DNA from: Smittia aterrima
Lineage: Eukaryota > Arthropoda > Insecta > Diptera > Chironomidae
Length of the DNA: 64,000 bases
Assembly: GCA_033063855.1 (NCBI GenBank)
Contig: CP093831.1
Coordinates: forward strand, 19,220,001 to 19,284,000
Reading direction: 5' to 3'
Part shown: positions 12,701 to 23,600 of the stretch, piece by piece
Numbering within the stretch: position 1 is the stretch's first letter
Layout: every line of letters starts with the position of its first letter
Position numbers and translations under genes: made by a program
The notes under the pieces: generated by a model
The model's input: the letters and a program-made list of their open reading frames with translations, nothing else
The model's database searches: none
Told to the model about the DNA's origin: nothing

Positions 12701-13985
12701 CACACGAATCAACTGTACGATTTCAGACGAACTAATAGAAATCACTGAGAGAAACGGAAAACTCAAAACTTTTGCCAACGGTGACATGAAAATTTTTCCA
12801 TCTTCGCGCAAGATGAGAGCATAAACATGTACCAAGTTACTATCACAACGAAGGAAAATGAGAGAAGAAAAAGCTTTTCTCTTGCAGCATCAAAAATATC
12901 ACGCATGCGGATGCTCGCCTCTCAGATCCTTCTGTTTGAATTATTTTAAGCAGTTTATTTACAACATGGAATATTGAAGCCGTCACGATGTCTGGAATGA
13001 CTTTTAAGATCGAAATCCGATGTCGAAAGTCTCTTGAAGTCATCAAGATTTCTTCTCGCTGCATCATCAACCATTTTAGAAGTTTTGACGATGCTTTCTT
13101 AGTTTCTCCATTATTTTGCACCTGTCGATGGGTGGGAAAAAAAATGCAAAGTAACATTCAAGAATTTATGAAAAACAGCGAAATTAATGATATGAAGTGT
13201 AATTTTAAATTACTAATTTAAATATATTCTTATCCTAACCTTTATGTAAGTTTCATACCGAGAGGTTAGACAAATAATATTATCTAATTCGTAACACCTG
13301 AAGCTAAAAACTATCTTATTAAAACAGTTTATATGATAAATATATAAACAATAATAAACATTTAATATTCTATGTACCAAATCAGTTAAATTGGATGTAA
13401 TGCTATAATTCTGAAAGAAAAGTTATCTATCAAGCTTATGTTTTCAGCCAACTGTATGAGGCTAAAGCTTTTTTTAGAATGTCATGAAATTTTTTGAATA
13501 CGAATTTTAATTATTCTTTCCTGATACATTTGGTGCTATTCTGATCATACTATAACTTTTCAGACATATAAATTTATAATCTGATCAGACATATAATCTT
13601 ATCGCTTGAATCCATCGTACACGAAAGATCTTTGAATAGACAATTGATAACTTTAAATATTTTTGGACAACAAGATGTTTCAGAAATTTTAATTAAAATA
13701 TATTCATGTTAATCTATAAAGTTTTTCATTTTTACTAAAGAAAATTTCTGAATTAACTTCAAGTTAAAGATTTTTCGAACGAAATGATACAAACTCCATT
13801 TTAAATTTTTATGCATTTCATGCTCACTACGTGATCTGTAAACAAATTTAAACGTCGACAATAATTTGTTTCAAAGCGAAAAAGCGAACATGAAAGCGAA
13901 TGCATTTTCTTGTGAGGTAAGGAAGAGCTGATGTTCTGATCCAACGAGAGATTTTCTGTTTCTCTCAAAGTCGTGAGCATATTTT
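9783..13985. other. AT-rich 5' intron and intergenic region, no other gene seen
   Basis: About 4.2 kb upstream of the zinc-finger/SANT gene, presumably first intron(s), 5' UTR and promoter. Reading frames of 60-105 codons near 12.6-13.2 kb overlap on both strands and lack domain character or compatible splice sites, so they are treated as chance. No tRNA or tandem repeat was recognised. Confidence 0.5.
11078..11086 (-). CDS. Candidate first coding exon (9 nt) of the zinc-finger/SANT gene
   Basis: On the minus strand an ATG followed by two codons (MNK) runs straight into a consensus donor GTGAGT and ends in phase 0, exactly what the exon at 9782 needs. An in-frame TGA lies one codon upstream of the ATG, so no longer reading frame exists there. 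The implied intron is about 1.3 kb. This is inference from splice signals alone. Confidence 0.35.
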
Positions 13986-14518
13986 TAGGGTTGTTCATCC
14001 GAAGGATGGAACACCCTATAGTGGTCGCTTCGTCTGAAGTCCGCGGTCCGTCTTCCGTCGCCCGTGATTGAGAAAACGAGCTAGCGAATTAATTTCTTCA
14101 CCAGTCGATAGAAAATTTTAATTAGAAAATCGACTTTTGAGGATTTTTGGCTAGCTCATCAGGATCGGGCCCACAACCTAGAATCTCCATACAAAAATTC
14201 GATTTTTAGTTTGAAAATAATCTTTGACGAAAACGGAAGCACATTTCTGCTGTGACTTGTTCAAAAGAAGTGATCAGCATGTTGAATTGAGTGCATGGAT
14301 CCTATAGCTGACCAGATCTGGGTCCACCTCTTGCCAGTGCTCCAAACTTCTTTTCCTTTGGAGTTAGAGCTTTCATTTGTTCACGTGAAATGATCAGCTG
14401 GTTGAAATAAAGCTAATAATCCCTAAAAATCCAAGCTTCACACATTGGATCCATTTCTGACCAGTTAACCCAGTAAAGTCTCACACCCTGTAACCAGTCC
14501 AACGGATGAAAAACCCTA
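13986..14518. mobile_element. Non-autonomous TA-flanked inverted-repeat element (MITE, Tc1/mariner-like)
   Basis: The left end reads TAGGGTTGTTCATCCG and the reverse complement of the right end reads TAGGGTTTTTCATCCG, so 15 of 16 bases match and both ends carry TA, the usual target duplication of Tc1/mariner-type elements. The left terminus is itself a near-perfect hairpin (13988-14016, GGGTTGTTCATCC / GGATGGAACACCC). The body is locally richer in GC than its surroundings and contains two diverged direct copies of a motif of about 90-115 bp (near 14256-14345 and 14376-14490, sharing GATCAGC-TG-TTGA and CTGACCAG). There is no transposase frame. It sits just beyond the 3' end of the MIF4G gene. 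Assignment to a superfamily is inference from the TA ends. Confidence 0.7.
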
Positions 14519-14581
14519 CAGTAAATTCGTTACGAACTTCTACTGACACTTGTTCTTTTAATGATTTATTCGTTTTATTAA

Positions 14582-15432
14582 TCACTTCCCATACCACAAT
14601 TCGAGAACATAAAGCTTTTCTTCTACGAGCTCCAGAAACAAATTATAGAGATTCACCCAATCGACTTCACTCACAGGCTGCCATAGGTTGATTCGCATCT
14701 TTATTACTTCTTCGATCATGAATTTTGTATGGGGATTGATAGATGTCGATGATTTTCTTTTTTGAAGAAGTTTGAAATCTTCAGATAAGTCGATTGCGTT
14801 ACTTTCGGAAGTTTCTAATTTCTTGCCCACAATTTTCAGAAGAGCACATAGCGTCTCAAGCGTGTTTTCGTTGCAAAATGTTTCATCTAACATGAGCGGA
14901 ATACACTGTCGAATGAAACTTGAATGCAGAAAGTCGATCGAGTAAAGCTCACCGATAAAACGAAATAGAGCGATTGGACGTCGAAGTTTTATATGACAAG
15001 AGTCGCTCGATATTTTCTGACTTTTCATGGTTTGCTTTTCGAGAAAGTTTTCTACTTTCTTCTTCGACTTCTCGAAGATTTGGTTTTTAAACGTTATCAT
15101 TTTTTGACTGTCCTTACAAATCGGCACACTTGAGAAAAGAACCTTTGAACAAAATTCTGCAAATATCTGTTGCGAATCATTGTTGATCGCGGCCTCGAAA
15201 ATTACATCTACACACTTTTCTAAACTGTCTGCAGTATTTATCTGAAGTAACTTGGCCTCATAGACGATCATTTCAATATTCGATTCTGTAAGAATAGTCA
15301 GAAGATTACTTAATGTCGCAGCAGATTCGTCAGCTGTCTCAAACGGAAGCAAGCTGTTTTTCAAAGTTGAGAAGTCCATCTGGAAGAAAATCATTTTAAT
15401 TAATGAACAATAAACGTATAAAATCTTACCAT
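14582..15432 (-). CDS. Stand-alone MIF4G-domain protein (eIF4G-like middle domain)
   Basis: Two coding exons: 15432-15430 holds only the ATG, then 15379-14582, giving 266 residues. The sequence follows the eIF4G middle-domain HEAT fold: SLEKCVDVIFEAAINND near the start, RRPIALFRFIGELYSIDFL in the centre, then an acidic helix with ETLCALLKIVGKKLE and the basic segment before KFMIEEVIKMRINLWQP. These match the order of conserved segments in eIF4G (VIDLIFEKAI, IKFIGELFKL, LCRLLTTIGKDLD, FMLQDVLDLR). In eIF4G this domain binds eIF4A and RNA. Here the eIF4E-binding N-terminus and the C-terminal MA3/W2 domains are absent, as in MIF4GD/SLIP1 or PAIP1-type regulators, so a role in translation of a subset of mRNAs is plausible but unproven. 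It is divergent from the neighbouring Elp4. Confidence 0.75.
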
Positions 15433-15977
15433 ATTGGAATCGTCCTTTTTAGAGAATTGTCAGATTTACATTACGATGTTTATTTTCTAGGAGGTGTGAC
15501 GTCTCGTTGCTAAGGAGCTATTCAGCTAGAGATTTTTCTACGATTTTTTTTATGAATCGAGTTTGTCAACTCTTGTTAATGTATTACGTTACTGATGAAA
15601 GAATCAGCACTTTTGTGATGAATTTGCTAAGTAGTAATTACTTGTACTTCTTTAGTGTGTTAAAAAAATTGATCCCACAAAACCATTCAAAAGTTTATAA
15701 AATCTTCCATATCGACTTTGTCCTGTGGCCCAAATGTGTACATAGAAATGTTTAAGGTTTGTAATTGAAATTAGCACCATAAACCCTTTTGAGGTATCAA
15801 TCATTCAAGAAACAAATATAAAATCGACGATTTCCCTGCAAATATTTCGTGAAGCTCCTGGCGCTGATCGTGCGGTGGTGTCGGAGGCCGTGGACCTTAA
15901 ACCGCCACCGTGTGATATAGTTTTGTTTGAGATTTGGAAAACAACAAAGTCACATTGCCAAGAAATTTCTTCTAAAT
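15433..15977. promoter_or_regulatory. Shared divergent upstream region of the MIF4G gene and Elp4
   Basis: The two start codons face away from each other across 545 bp, so both promoters must lie here unless there are distant untranslated exons. A sharply GC-rich patch at 15850-15915 contains a possible hairpin (CGGTGG at 15873-15878 with CCACCG at 15905-15910) and lies 60-130 bp before the Elp4 ATG, probably in its leader. The rest is AT-rich. No TATA box stands out. Confidence 0.45.
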
Positions 15978-17141
15978 ATGTCAAGCTTCGTGAAAGTTAA
16001 GAAAGAGACATCAGCTGAGATCAATGGATTAAAAACTTCAATAAGAAATGGTAGGGTGACATCGACCGGCAGCGATTCTTTGGATTTCGTGATCGGCGGA
16101 GGAATTGAAGTTTCTTCATTGGTTTTGATTGGTAAATGTTAATTTTTCTCTTTTTGAAGCACAAAATGATGATATATTTGATTTTAGGCGAAGACTCATA
16201 TGGAAGACACACTAATGTTCTTTCAAAACTGTTTCTGGCTGATGGTTTTCATCATAAACACCAAATTTATTTCGTTAACTTCGACGACGATCCGAGGAAA
16301 GTTGTGAGTTTTTAGTTGAGTTACATAGTCAGATCTTAAGATGAATAACTTTTAGATCAAAGATATCCCACCTGGCTCTGAACAACAGAAAGAAGTAATA
16401 ATATCTGATGCTGATACAAATGATTTGCGAATTGCCTTCAGATATCAAGCATTGCCAAAGATTGATTCTGTGCAGAAGGGAAACATGTCAGGAGTCAGTT
16501 ATGATTTATCAAAAAAAGTTGAAGCAGAAATAATTGATAAACGTGAAAACATCCATTTTTTATCATTCGAAGATTTCAATAATCGACATAAATTAAACCA
16601 TCAGTCTCCATTTGAGATGATACTCGATGACATACGCAAATTGTCACATTCAAATGATAATCTTTTGAGAATATGCATCAATTCAATGGGATCGCCACTT
16701 TGGTATAGTGAGACGTTTACCGAAGATATTTTAAAATTTCTTGTTCAACTGAAGTCAGTTGTCCGGTATAAGGAAAATATTGTTTGCTTCATCACGATGC
16801 CTCTACAGTTAATTAAACTAATCGACGATCAGCTGATTTTCAAAATTCGGAAACTTGTGGATGTTAACATTAATCTTGAATCGTTTGATAATGTTGAAAA
16901 ACAAACAAATGCAGTCTTCAAGCAATATCATGGTCTCCTTCACGTCAAGAAACTTCAAACAATAACAGCTCATCAATCACACAAATTGGAATCATTTGAT
17001 CTAGCATTCAAATTGAAATCTCATCGATTTGTTGTCGAGAAACTTCATCTTCCTCCTGAACTCGGCGATGAAGATTCGTCAGCACATCGATCATCAATGA
17101 GTTGCTCAACATCTGGAGGTGGAAATAAATTAGATTTTTAA
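15978..17141 (+). CDS. Elp4: Elongator complex protein 4
   Basis: Three exons, 15978-16131, 16188-16303 and 16356-17141, encode 351 residues. The N-terminus carries the Elp4 RecA-like beginning (STGSDSLDFVIGGGIEVSSL) and the C-terminus ends LHLPPELGDE followed by a Ser-rich stretch and GGGNKLDF, which resembles the characteristic tail of eukaryotic Elp4. Elp4 forms a ring of RecA-like subunits with Elp5 and Elp6 that binds tRNA and joins Elp1-3 in the complex that makes the 5-carboxymethyl-type modification on wobble uridines. The phosphate-binding loop is degenerate, as expected for this family. The ATG at 15978 is the first in frame. Two introns of 56 and 52 bp. Confidence 0.93.
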
Positions 17142-17153
17142 AGACGAAGAGGA

Positions 17154-17159
17154 AATAAA
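17154..17159 (+). other. Polyadenylation signal of Elp4
   Basis: AATAAA begins 13 bases after the Elp4 stop, which would give a very short 3' UTR. Confidence 0.5.
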
Positions 17160-17679
17160 AAATATTTTGTACACACGAAACATCTGATTGAGTTTATGAT
17201 TCGCTGTCAATGATGTGTCCGGTGGAAAGTCGCTGATAAGAGAATAATTGCACAATGTCTATGTTTAAAAAAGAAAATTTAAAGATATTTTATTCGCCGA
17301 TTAAAATATTTTAAAGATATGAATAAAGTTCAAGGAATAGCTGAAATATCAAAAAAGCTTCCGCTTAAAATAATTGCGCAAATAAATTTCGGTGTTTTTT
17401 CCCCCGCTCATCCACCGTTCCACTCGATTCCAATGATTTTTCAATCGGAGACTTTCATTTGCAGTGCGAGAATCTTAGAATAAACAAGAAAAAAAAGTTT
17501 CGTTAACAAGAAAAAGAAAAATAATTAAACAAGCAGCGCGAAATAAAGTTTTAGTCGAGCGGTCCTTTGTCCATTTTAGTGTAGATGACAGTAGATAGCT
17601 TAATGTGTATCAAACAGTAGATTTCGGGTGTGAAAAAATTTTCAGTGGAAAATTCAGTGTGTGTCGAGGAAAGAAAAAG

Positions 17680-20600
17680 ATGGCAAATCCTCGAAAATTT
17701 TCGGAAAAAATTGCGCTATTGAATCAGAAGGAGGCAGAGGGCAATGCCGAGTTCGAGCGGATAATGCGTGAGGTGTCGGAGGTGTCATCAAAGGTAGTGA
17801 GACTTAAATCGTCGTGTCGACGAAATTCTTTTCGAGCGAAGTTTCAACTAGAAGAGAAAAAAAAATAATATTCCCAACTGAGATCCGAGAATTTGCGTTG
17901 TAGTAAAAAAGCAATTTGACATTTGTGTTTGAACAGAAACACTTTTTCTTCTCTTTTCGGTGCTTTCAATCGAGCTTCTAAGAGAAAGGGCAATCGTCAC
18001 GAGGATGATGAAGAAAATGCGCGTGGAAATGAGTCGGATTTACTTTCATCTCTTCATGAGACCCCAAAACTCGGAGAAGAAAATGCACAAAACAGATTTT
18101 TCTTTCCGTCGGACCGTGTTGTGCAATTGGAGCACAACAGAGCAAATACACAGATTTTATTTTTCACATAATTTACGTCTGACTTGAAAAAATTTGTAAC
18201 TCGATCGGGAAGAAATTAACAGCCGACAAATGAAAAAGCAAAGCGATACGAGCTCTTATCAATATTGCCAAATAATCTCTACAATGGCTCACCATTATAG
18301 TCTCGGAGCATTATTAATTGTTATGCTGGTATGTGAGGCGCGTAGAGCAACAAGTAAAAAAAGTCTTCATTTTACTTCCTTGCTTTCGGGAAGAAAACAA
18401 CATAACATTTCACGGTTCCCAGAACTTAAAGCTCCTCGTATGAGTGTGCGAGCACACGGACAATCCGCGCGCAAAAAAAAATCAACAACAGAAATTTTTA
18501 TTCCTCGAATTCTAACACACATTCGTACGCGAAATAAGCGAACGGAAAAAAGCTGATAAATAAATAATGAAATCATACAAAACTGGAAATAATAATTAAA
18601 TGTCATGCTTAATTGTCGTTTTTTTTTCAACGGACTGCTCCTGATCAACACCAACGACGCATAATCATTAAAATTTCCATGTTTAATTAACTCTGAGTAA
18701 GACATTAAAATTCTAAAGATTCTAAAGAAGCAACATGGATATCTAACACTTGTGGAATAAATTGTGCGAGTGAGTTGTGCTTATGCCCTTCCTCAAGCTA
18801 TCGGTAATTACGTTGCGTTTGGATCTCAACAAAGAGACTCATCAACTTGTAAAAAATTATCGATTTTCTTAATTTTGTAGTCGGCGAACTGTCGACCATA
18901 CCAAAACACAAAAAACTTGTTCCAAAGAACTTTTGTGCTGGTTCATATTAACATCTCCACAGAAGGGAAAAAAAATCTCTCACGAGGCTGTTAAATAACG
19001 CGATTACCATTCGTTTTATTCTTCTGTATAACTTGGTTTGGGCTACGACTCAACAGATGTTTGAGAAGCGTTAAAAAAAAGTTAAGCTCTGTAGTCGATT
19101 GGTTTCGATTTTCGATGAGAGCCCCTGGCGACCGATAAATAACCAGTATCGAAGCTTTCGCGGAGAACAGATCGAAGAAGAAAAAAAATTTGTTTTAGAA
19201 TTCACTCGCACCACGCTCAAAATTAAGAATATGCGAGGCCTTGAAAAACGAAACTCTCGTCAGGTCTTGTACGACGCTTATTGATACGCGCATTCACGTG
19301 TGTTTCTGTATGATTTGATAAAGGGAACAAAAAATATTTCGGATCGTAGCTCGCGTTGTTTTGATGATGATGATTGTTGTTTATTATTAATCGCTTAAGT
19401 AAAACACTTTCCACAAAGGCTTTTAACATTCCCCTTCTCAACACAAGTGCAATTGGCTGTCTCAGGTTCATGAGTTCATATATTTCGTTATTTATAAGTT
19501 TTAAAATTTGATTGGGAAGTTTTTGCATAATCGAATAAAATGTTCTAGGAACCAGTAGTAACGACTTTTAAGGTCTACAACGATTTATTATTTTTCTTAA
19601 AGTAAGCACACCACTCAATTAAAATACGCAATTATCAGAAGCTGTGATTCTAAACAAACAATATAAACAACGCATTGGGAGCTTAAAGGTCTCGTAGTTC
19701 AATTTTTAAACTTGTTTCTTAACAAACGGATTGTCCCCAAATCGCCACGACAGCTTTCTTAAAAAATTCTCCAAAGCACTTTCAAATGTTCGGAAAGAAA
19801 ATTAATTCCTACAATCATTTCTCCTAAATTCAATTTCAATTTATTTTCGGCTATTCTCGTCTCAGCTTCAAGATGATGCTCACTGTTTCGCAATACGTAA
19901 AGAAATAGAATATCGACCTTTCGTAGAATTGATTTAATTTTGGAGCTTTTCCTTTCTCCTTTTGGCGCGAAAATTCCCACTCAGAGCTTTCGAACAAGAA
20001 AAAAAACAGAAACGTGACAATGATTTGCATTAGAGCGATTGTATAACTGACTGATGTACCTCCAACTCTTTTTTATAGGTAACACAAGCGCCCCGAAATA
20101 CAAACTTGATTGCGGCAACGTCTGCATTTATCTCCCGATCATTGCCGAATGTTAATGCGCCAATTATTGACATAAACAATGCAAATCTTCTTGATAACAA
20201 GGTTAATGCGTAGAGATTGATTATTGCTCGCTCCCAAAACAATCGCAAGCAAATTAATGCATAGTAGTTGCTTTAGACGATATTCCCGTTTATTCACTCT
20301 CGATTTTGTTGTTATTTCTTCATGTTATTTAATAAGTAATTTTTTATTTGTTTCGAGGAAAATAGTCGTCACTATTGGAAAGAGAGAGAGAGAGAACACG
20401 AGAGAGAGGGGGAGTGGGAGGAGAGAATCGTTATCAAGCTATAATCGTGCATGAGATTAATAAGTTTTCAAAGCTATTTCAAGGGGCTGTTCGTTGTTGG
20501 GAAGTGGCCGGTTTGCCATGAAGACATTATGAGAGATTCAATATTTTCGTTATTTCTTCACGTGACGCTCGAATTGGTCCTCTTAACTCTTTCCATCACA

Positions 20601-23600
20601 AGCATCACGAGATAACAGAAGACATAATTGCGCTAACTCGCTTCTATTTTTAATTCTTTAAACATGTTGTGTACATTTTTTTGTTGTTGTCCGAGTGAGT
20701 GAGAGAGTGCAACGAAAATAGATTTGGATTAGCACCGCTGACTAAAGTCGAAGAAAATGTGCTCGAAGCGCGCCTCTCTAGTTGCTGTCGACGATGAATT
20801 TCGAGTTTTTCTCGTTTAATTTGTCGCTCACACATTACGCTTGTTTGTAATAACGATGAGGTCTTCTTTGCATGACAAAACAAACAACGGAAAAAATATT
20901 TCTACGTGAAACTGATAAGAACGGCGAAGAGAGAGAGGCCTGGCTTTGTTTGTGTCAGTCAGCACTCTGTCAGCCAGCCGCTTCTTCGTGTTTCAAAGGT
21001 TTTGCCCACTCACAAGGAGTGACACGATTTCTCACTTGATCTTCGTATTCGATTTTAGCTTATACAACAAAAAAAAAGATTTCTTGTTTATTTTTTTGCA
21101 TTTTACACATTATCGATGTTGTGTAGACTTTTCCCAAAAGCTTTTATCTCTTTTTTGTAGAGTTTTCTCGTTATCCCCAAGGCATGTAAAATAAAGTAGT
21201 TGAAATAAATGAGGGGAAAATGTTGAAATAAATGAGAAAAATGTGGAATAATTCAAGTTCACCGAAGAGACACATTGGTTAGGGAGGAAAATCACCTTCG
21301 AATTTCCGTTTTGGAAACTTATGAAGAAAAATGAATGCGGTGGAGAGCGACACATGTAAACCGACTAAGCAAATAAATGGCCATTAGACAATGATTTCTT
21401 AGCACTTTGTCGTGATTTATTCAAGTATCTGAGTCCACTCGCGCTCTCTGTTGAATAATAAATCGAAATGCTGACTTTACTAAGACGTGATAACGCTTCA
21501 AGCAGCAGTAAACAAACAAACAAGCCCGATATGTTTAGTTGCACTATTACTAGTGACGTTGTGATAGGCTGATCATCTCATGAGTTTTGCCTGGAAGAAT
21601 TTAATCTAAAGTTGCTCTCGATGCTCAGTCTACAGTTTTAAAACCCAACTAATTTCTATTGACGCATGATCTTCATGATTTAAAAAAAAACTAAGATTGA
21701 AAATTACAAAGATTTTTTTTCCAATTTCGACTTCACAGGACGAGCCAGTTACTACATTAGCTGGGCTATTGACTACTTCAGGATATTCAAACGATATTAC
21801 AAAGAACACAAACTCGAGTGATGGAAAAGGTTCGTCGAGGGAGTCTCGAGGTAAGTCCATTTTCATTCTCTTGATTTTTAAATTTTTCTTCATTTACCCG
21901 TAGGACGAAGTGTGGGTGGAGGTCCGATGCGATCGAGAAGCCGGAATATTGATACATCACCATATAGCAGCAATAACACTGCATACCTGAGCCCACCGGA
22001 CGAATCAAGTTGGCGACGAACATCATCAGACTCCGCGATTCATCAAAGCCTCGCACAAGCTCAAGTAGAAAGCAAACCATTTACTTTTTGAATTTTTGAC
22101 CGAGCTTTTAAATATTCCAGGACATTCACAACAACGTTCACAATTCACTGATGCTTAGTCCTCGTGCTCATAAAAGATTGTCAAGTAGCCAAAGCAACAG
22201 TATGAAGAATTTACATCAACATCAACAACAGAGCCCAACGATGAATCAGCAGCACAGTCACAGTCAACAAAACATGCAACCAACTTCGTTTAACCAGCAA
22301 TCGCTCATTCATCAGCATCAACAGCAGGCCATTAATCAACAGCATCTGATAAACAGTTTGCAACAAGACATGAAATCACGCTCCGTATCAAGGCTGCCAG
22401 GAATTAAGTAAATTTGTTAGCTTCTACTTTCTAGCTCGGCTTCTTACGTTTTCTTTTGATTTTAGTGTTTATCCATCACAAAACGAAGACACTCTCCAAA
22501 TACCAATTGGTAACAGTACTGGATCTCTGCCTGACTTGACATTGGTGCACTACCAGCAATCGCCACTGTCAACTCCTATCGATTTGGAGCACGATCAACT
22601 AATTGCTGTCTCCAGCAGTTCCTTCAACACGGTAAATTATAATGACTTTATCCTAAAGGGATCTTAAGAAAATGATAATTTTTTAAAGAACTCATCCTAC
22701 TCAATGCCAATGGCAATGAGCACGAATCAGTCGTCTCCATCGAATCAATTGCCGAGCATGGGTCAACATCAAATCTATCATCAGATGGTGCAACAGACAG
22801 CGACAAACAATCTCGAAGATTTCAGTCCGAAGCATTTTAACAACAGTAGCAACTCTAACACTAACAGCAACAACAATAAAAATTCTTCATCTAGTCAGGT
22901 GAGGATTTCTTGAACTAAATTTATCGGCATATAAAGCTTAAAGCTTCATACTAAGTATAATCTTTCCTCTCCTTCTCAGGGTGCATCAATACAAGGAAAC
23001 AACAATCCAATCTACACGCAACAATCAAGTCCTATCCCGATCGACTCTCACCAACAACGCCATCAGCAGCATTCGCCGTTGCATCATCAAAGTTATCCTA
23101 ACAATCAAATCACCGCCGAGAAAATGATGAGTTACCGAAACGCCAACGCTGCGTCGCCGGCAAACCTCTCATCATCCCAGGGCAATTTATCCAAGGTTTG
23201 AAGCATTTGAAGCTGTACTTTCAGCTGAACAATTATTAATATAAAATTTAAACAACAGAATAGTTACCGAAGCAGTCCCAACAGCCGACCCAGTCCAGGG
23301 TCGAGTCCGAGCAATGTGCCTGGACTGTCAGCTAACTTTGATTCAAATTCAAGTGCGCCATGTAGTCCATCGCCACTGACGACGGGAAATAATGGGTGCG
23401 ATCGATCTTTCTTACATGAACTTCTAATTAATCATTTACTGCATGTTTCAGACAATTTGACTCGTTCGCGTCCGTCGATAACTTCTACATAAATCCAACA
23501 ATTCAGCAGCATTTCGAACAGTTCTCATTAGTAAGTATTTAAATACCGTCGTCAAGTGCCCTGTATTGCGAGATGTTGAGAAGTTTAGTCAAATTCGCAA

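Noticed and set aside
12606..13221. Overlapping plus and minus frames of 72-104 codons
   Set aside because: No domain character, composition like random AT-rich DNA, and both strands are open at once.
18284..18556. Short frame starting MAHHYSLGALLIVMLVCEA that looks like a signal peptide, inside Crtc intron 1
   Set aside because: The rest is a Lys/Arg/Ser-rich string without cysteine or cleavage pattern, and no supporting context. It could be a small secreted peptide, but I cannot support it.
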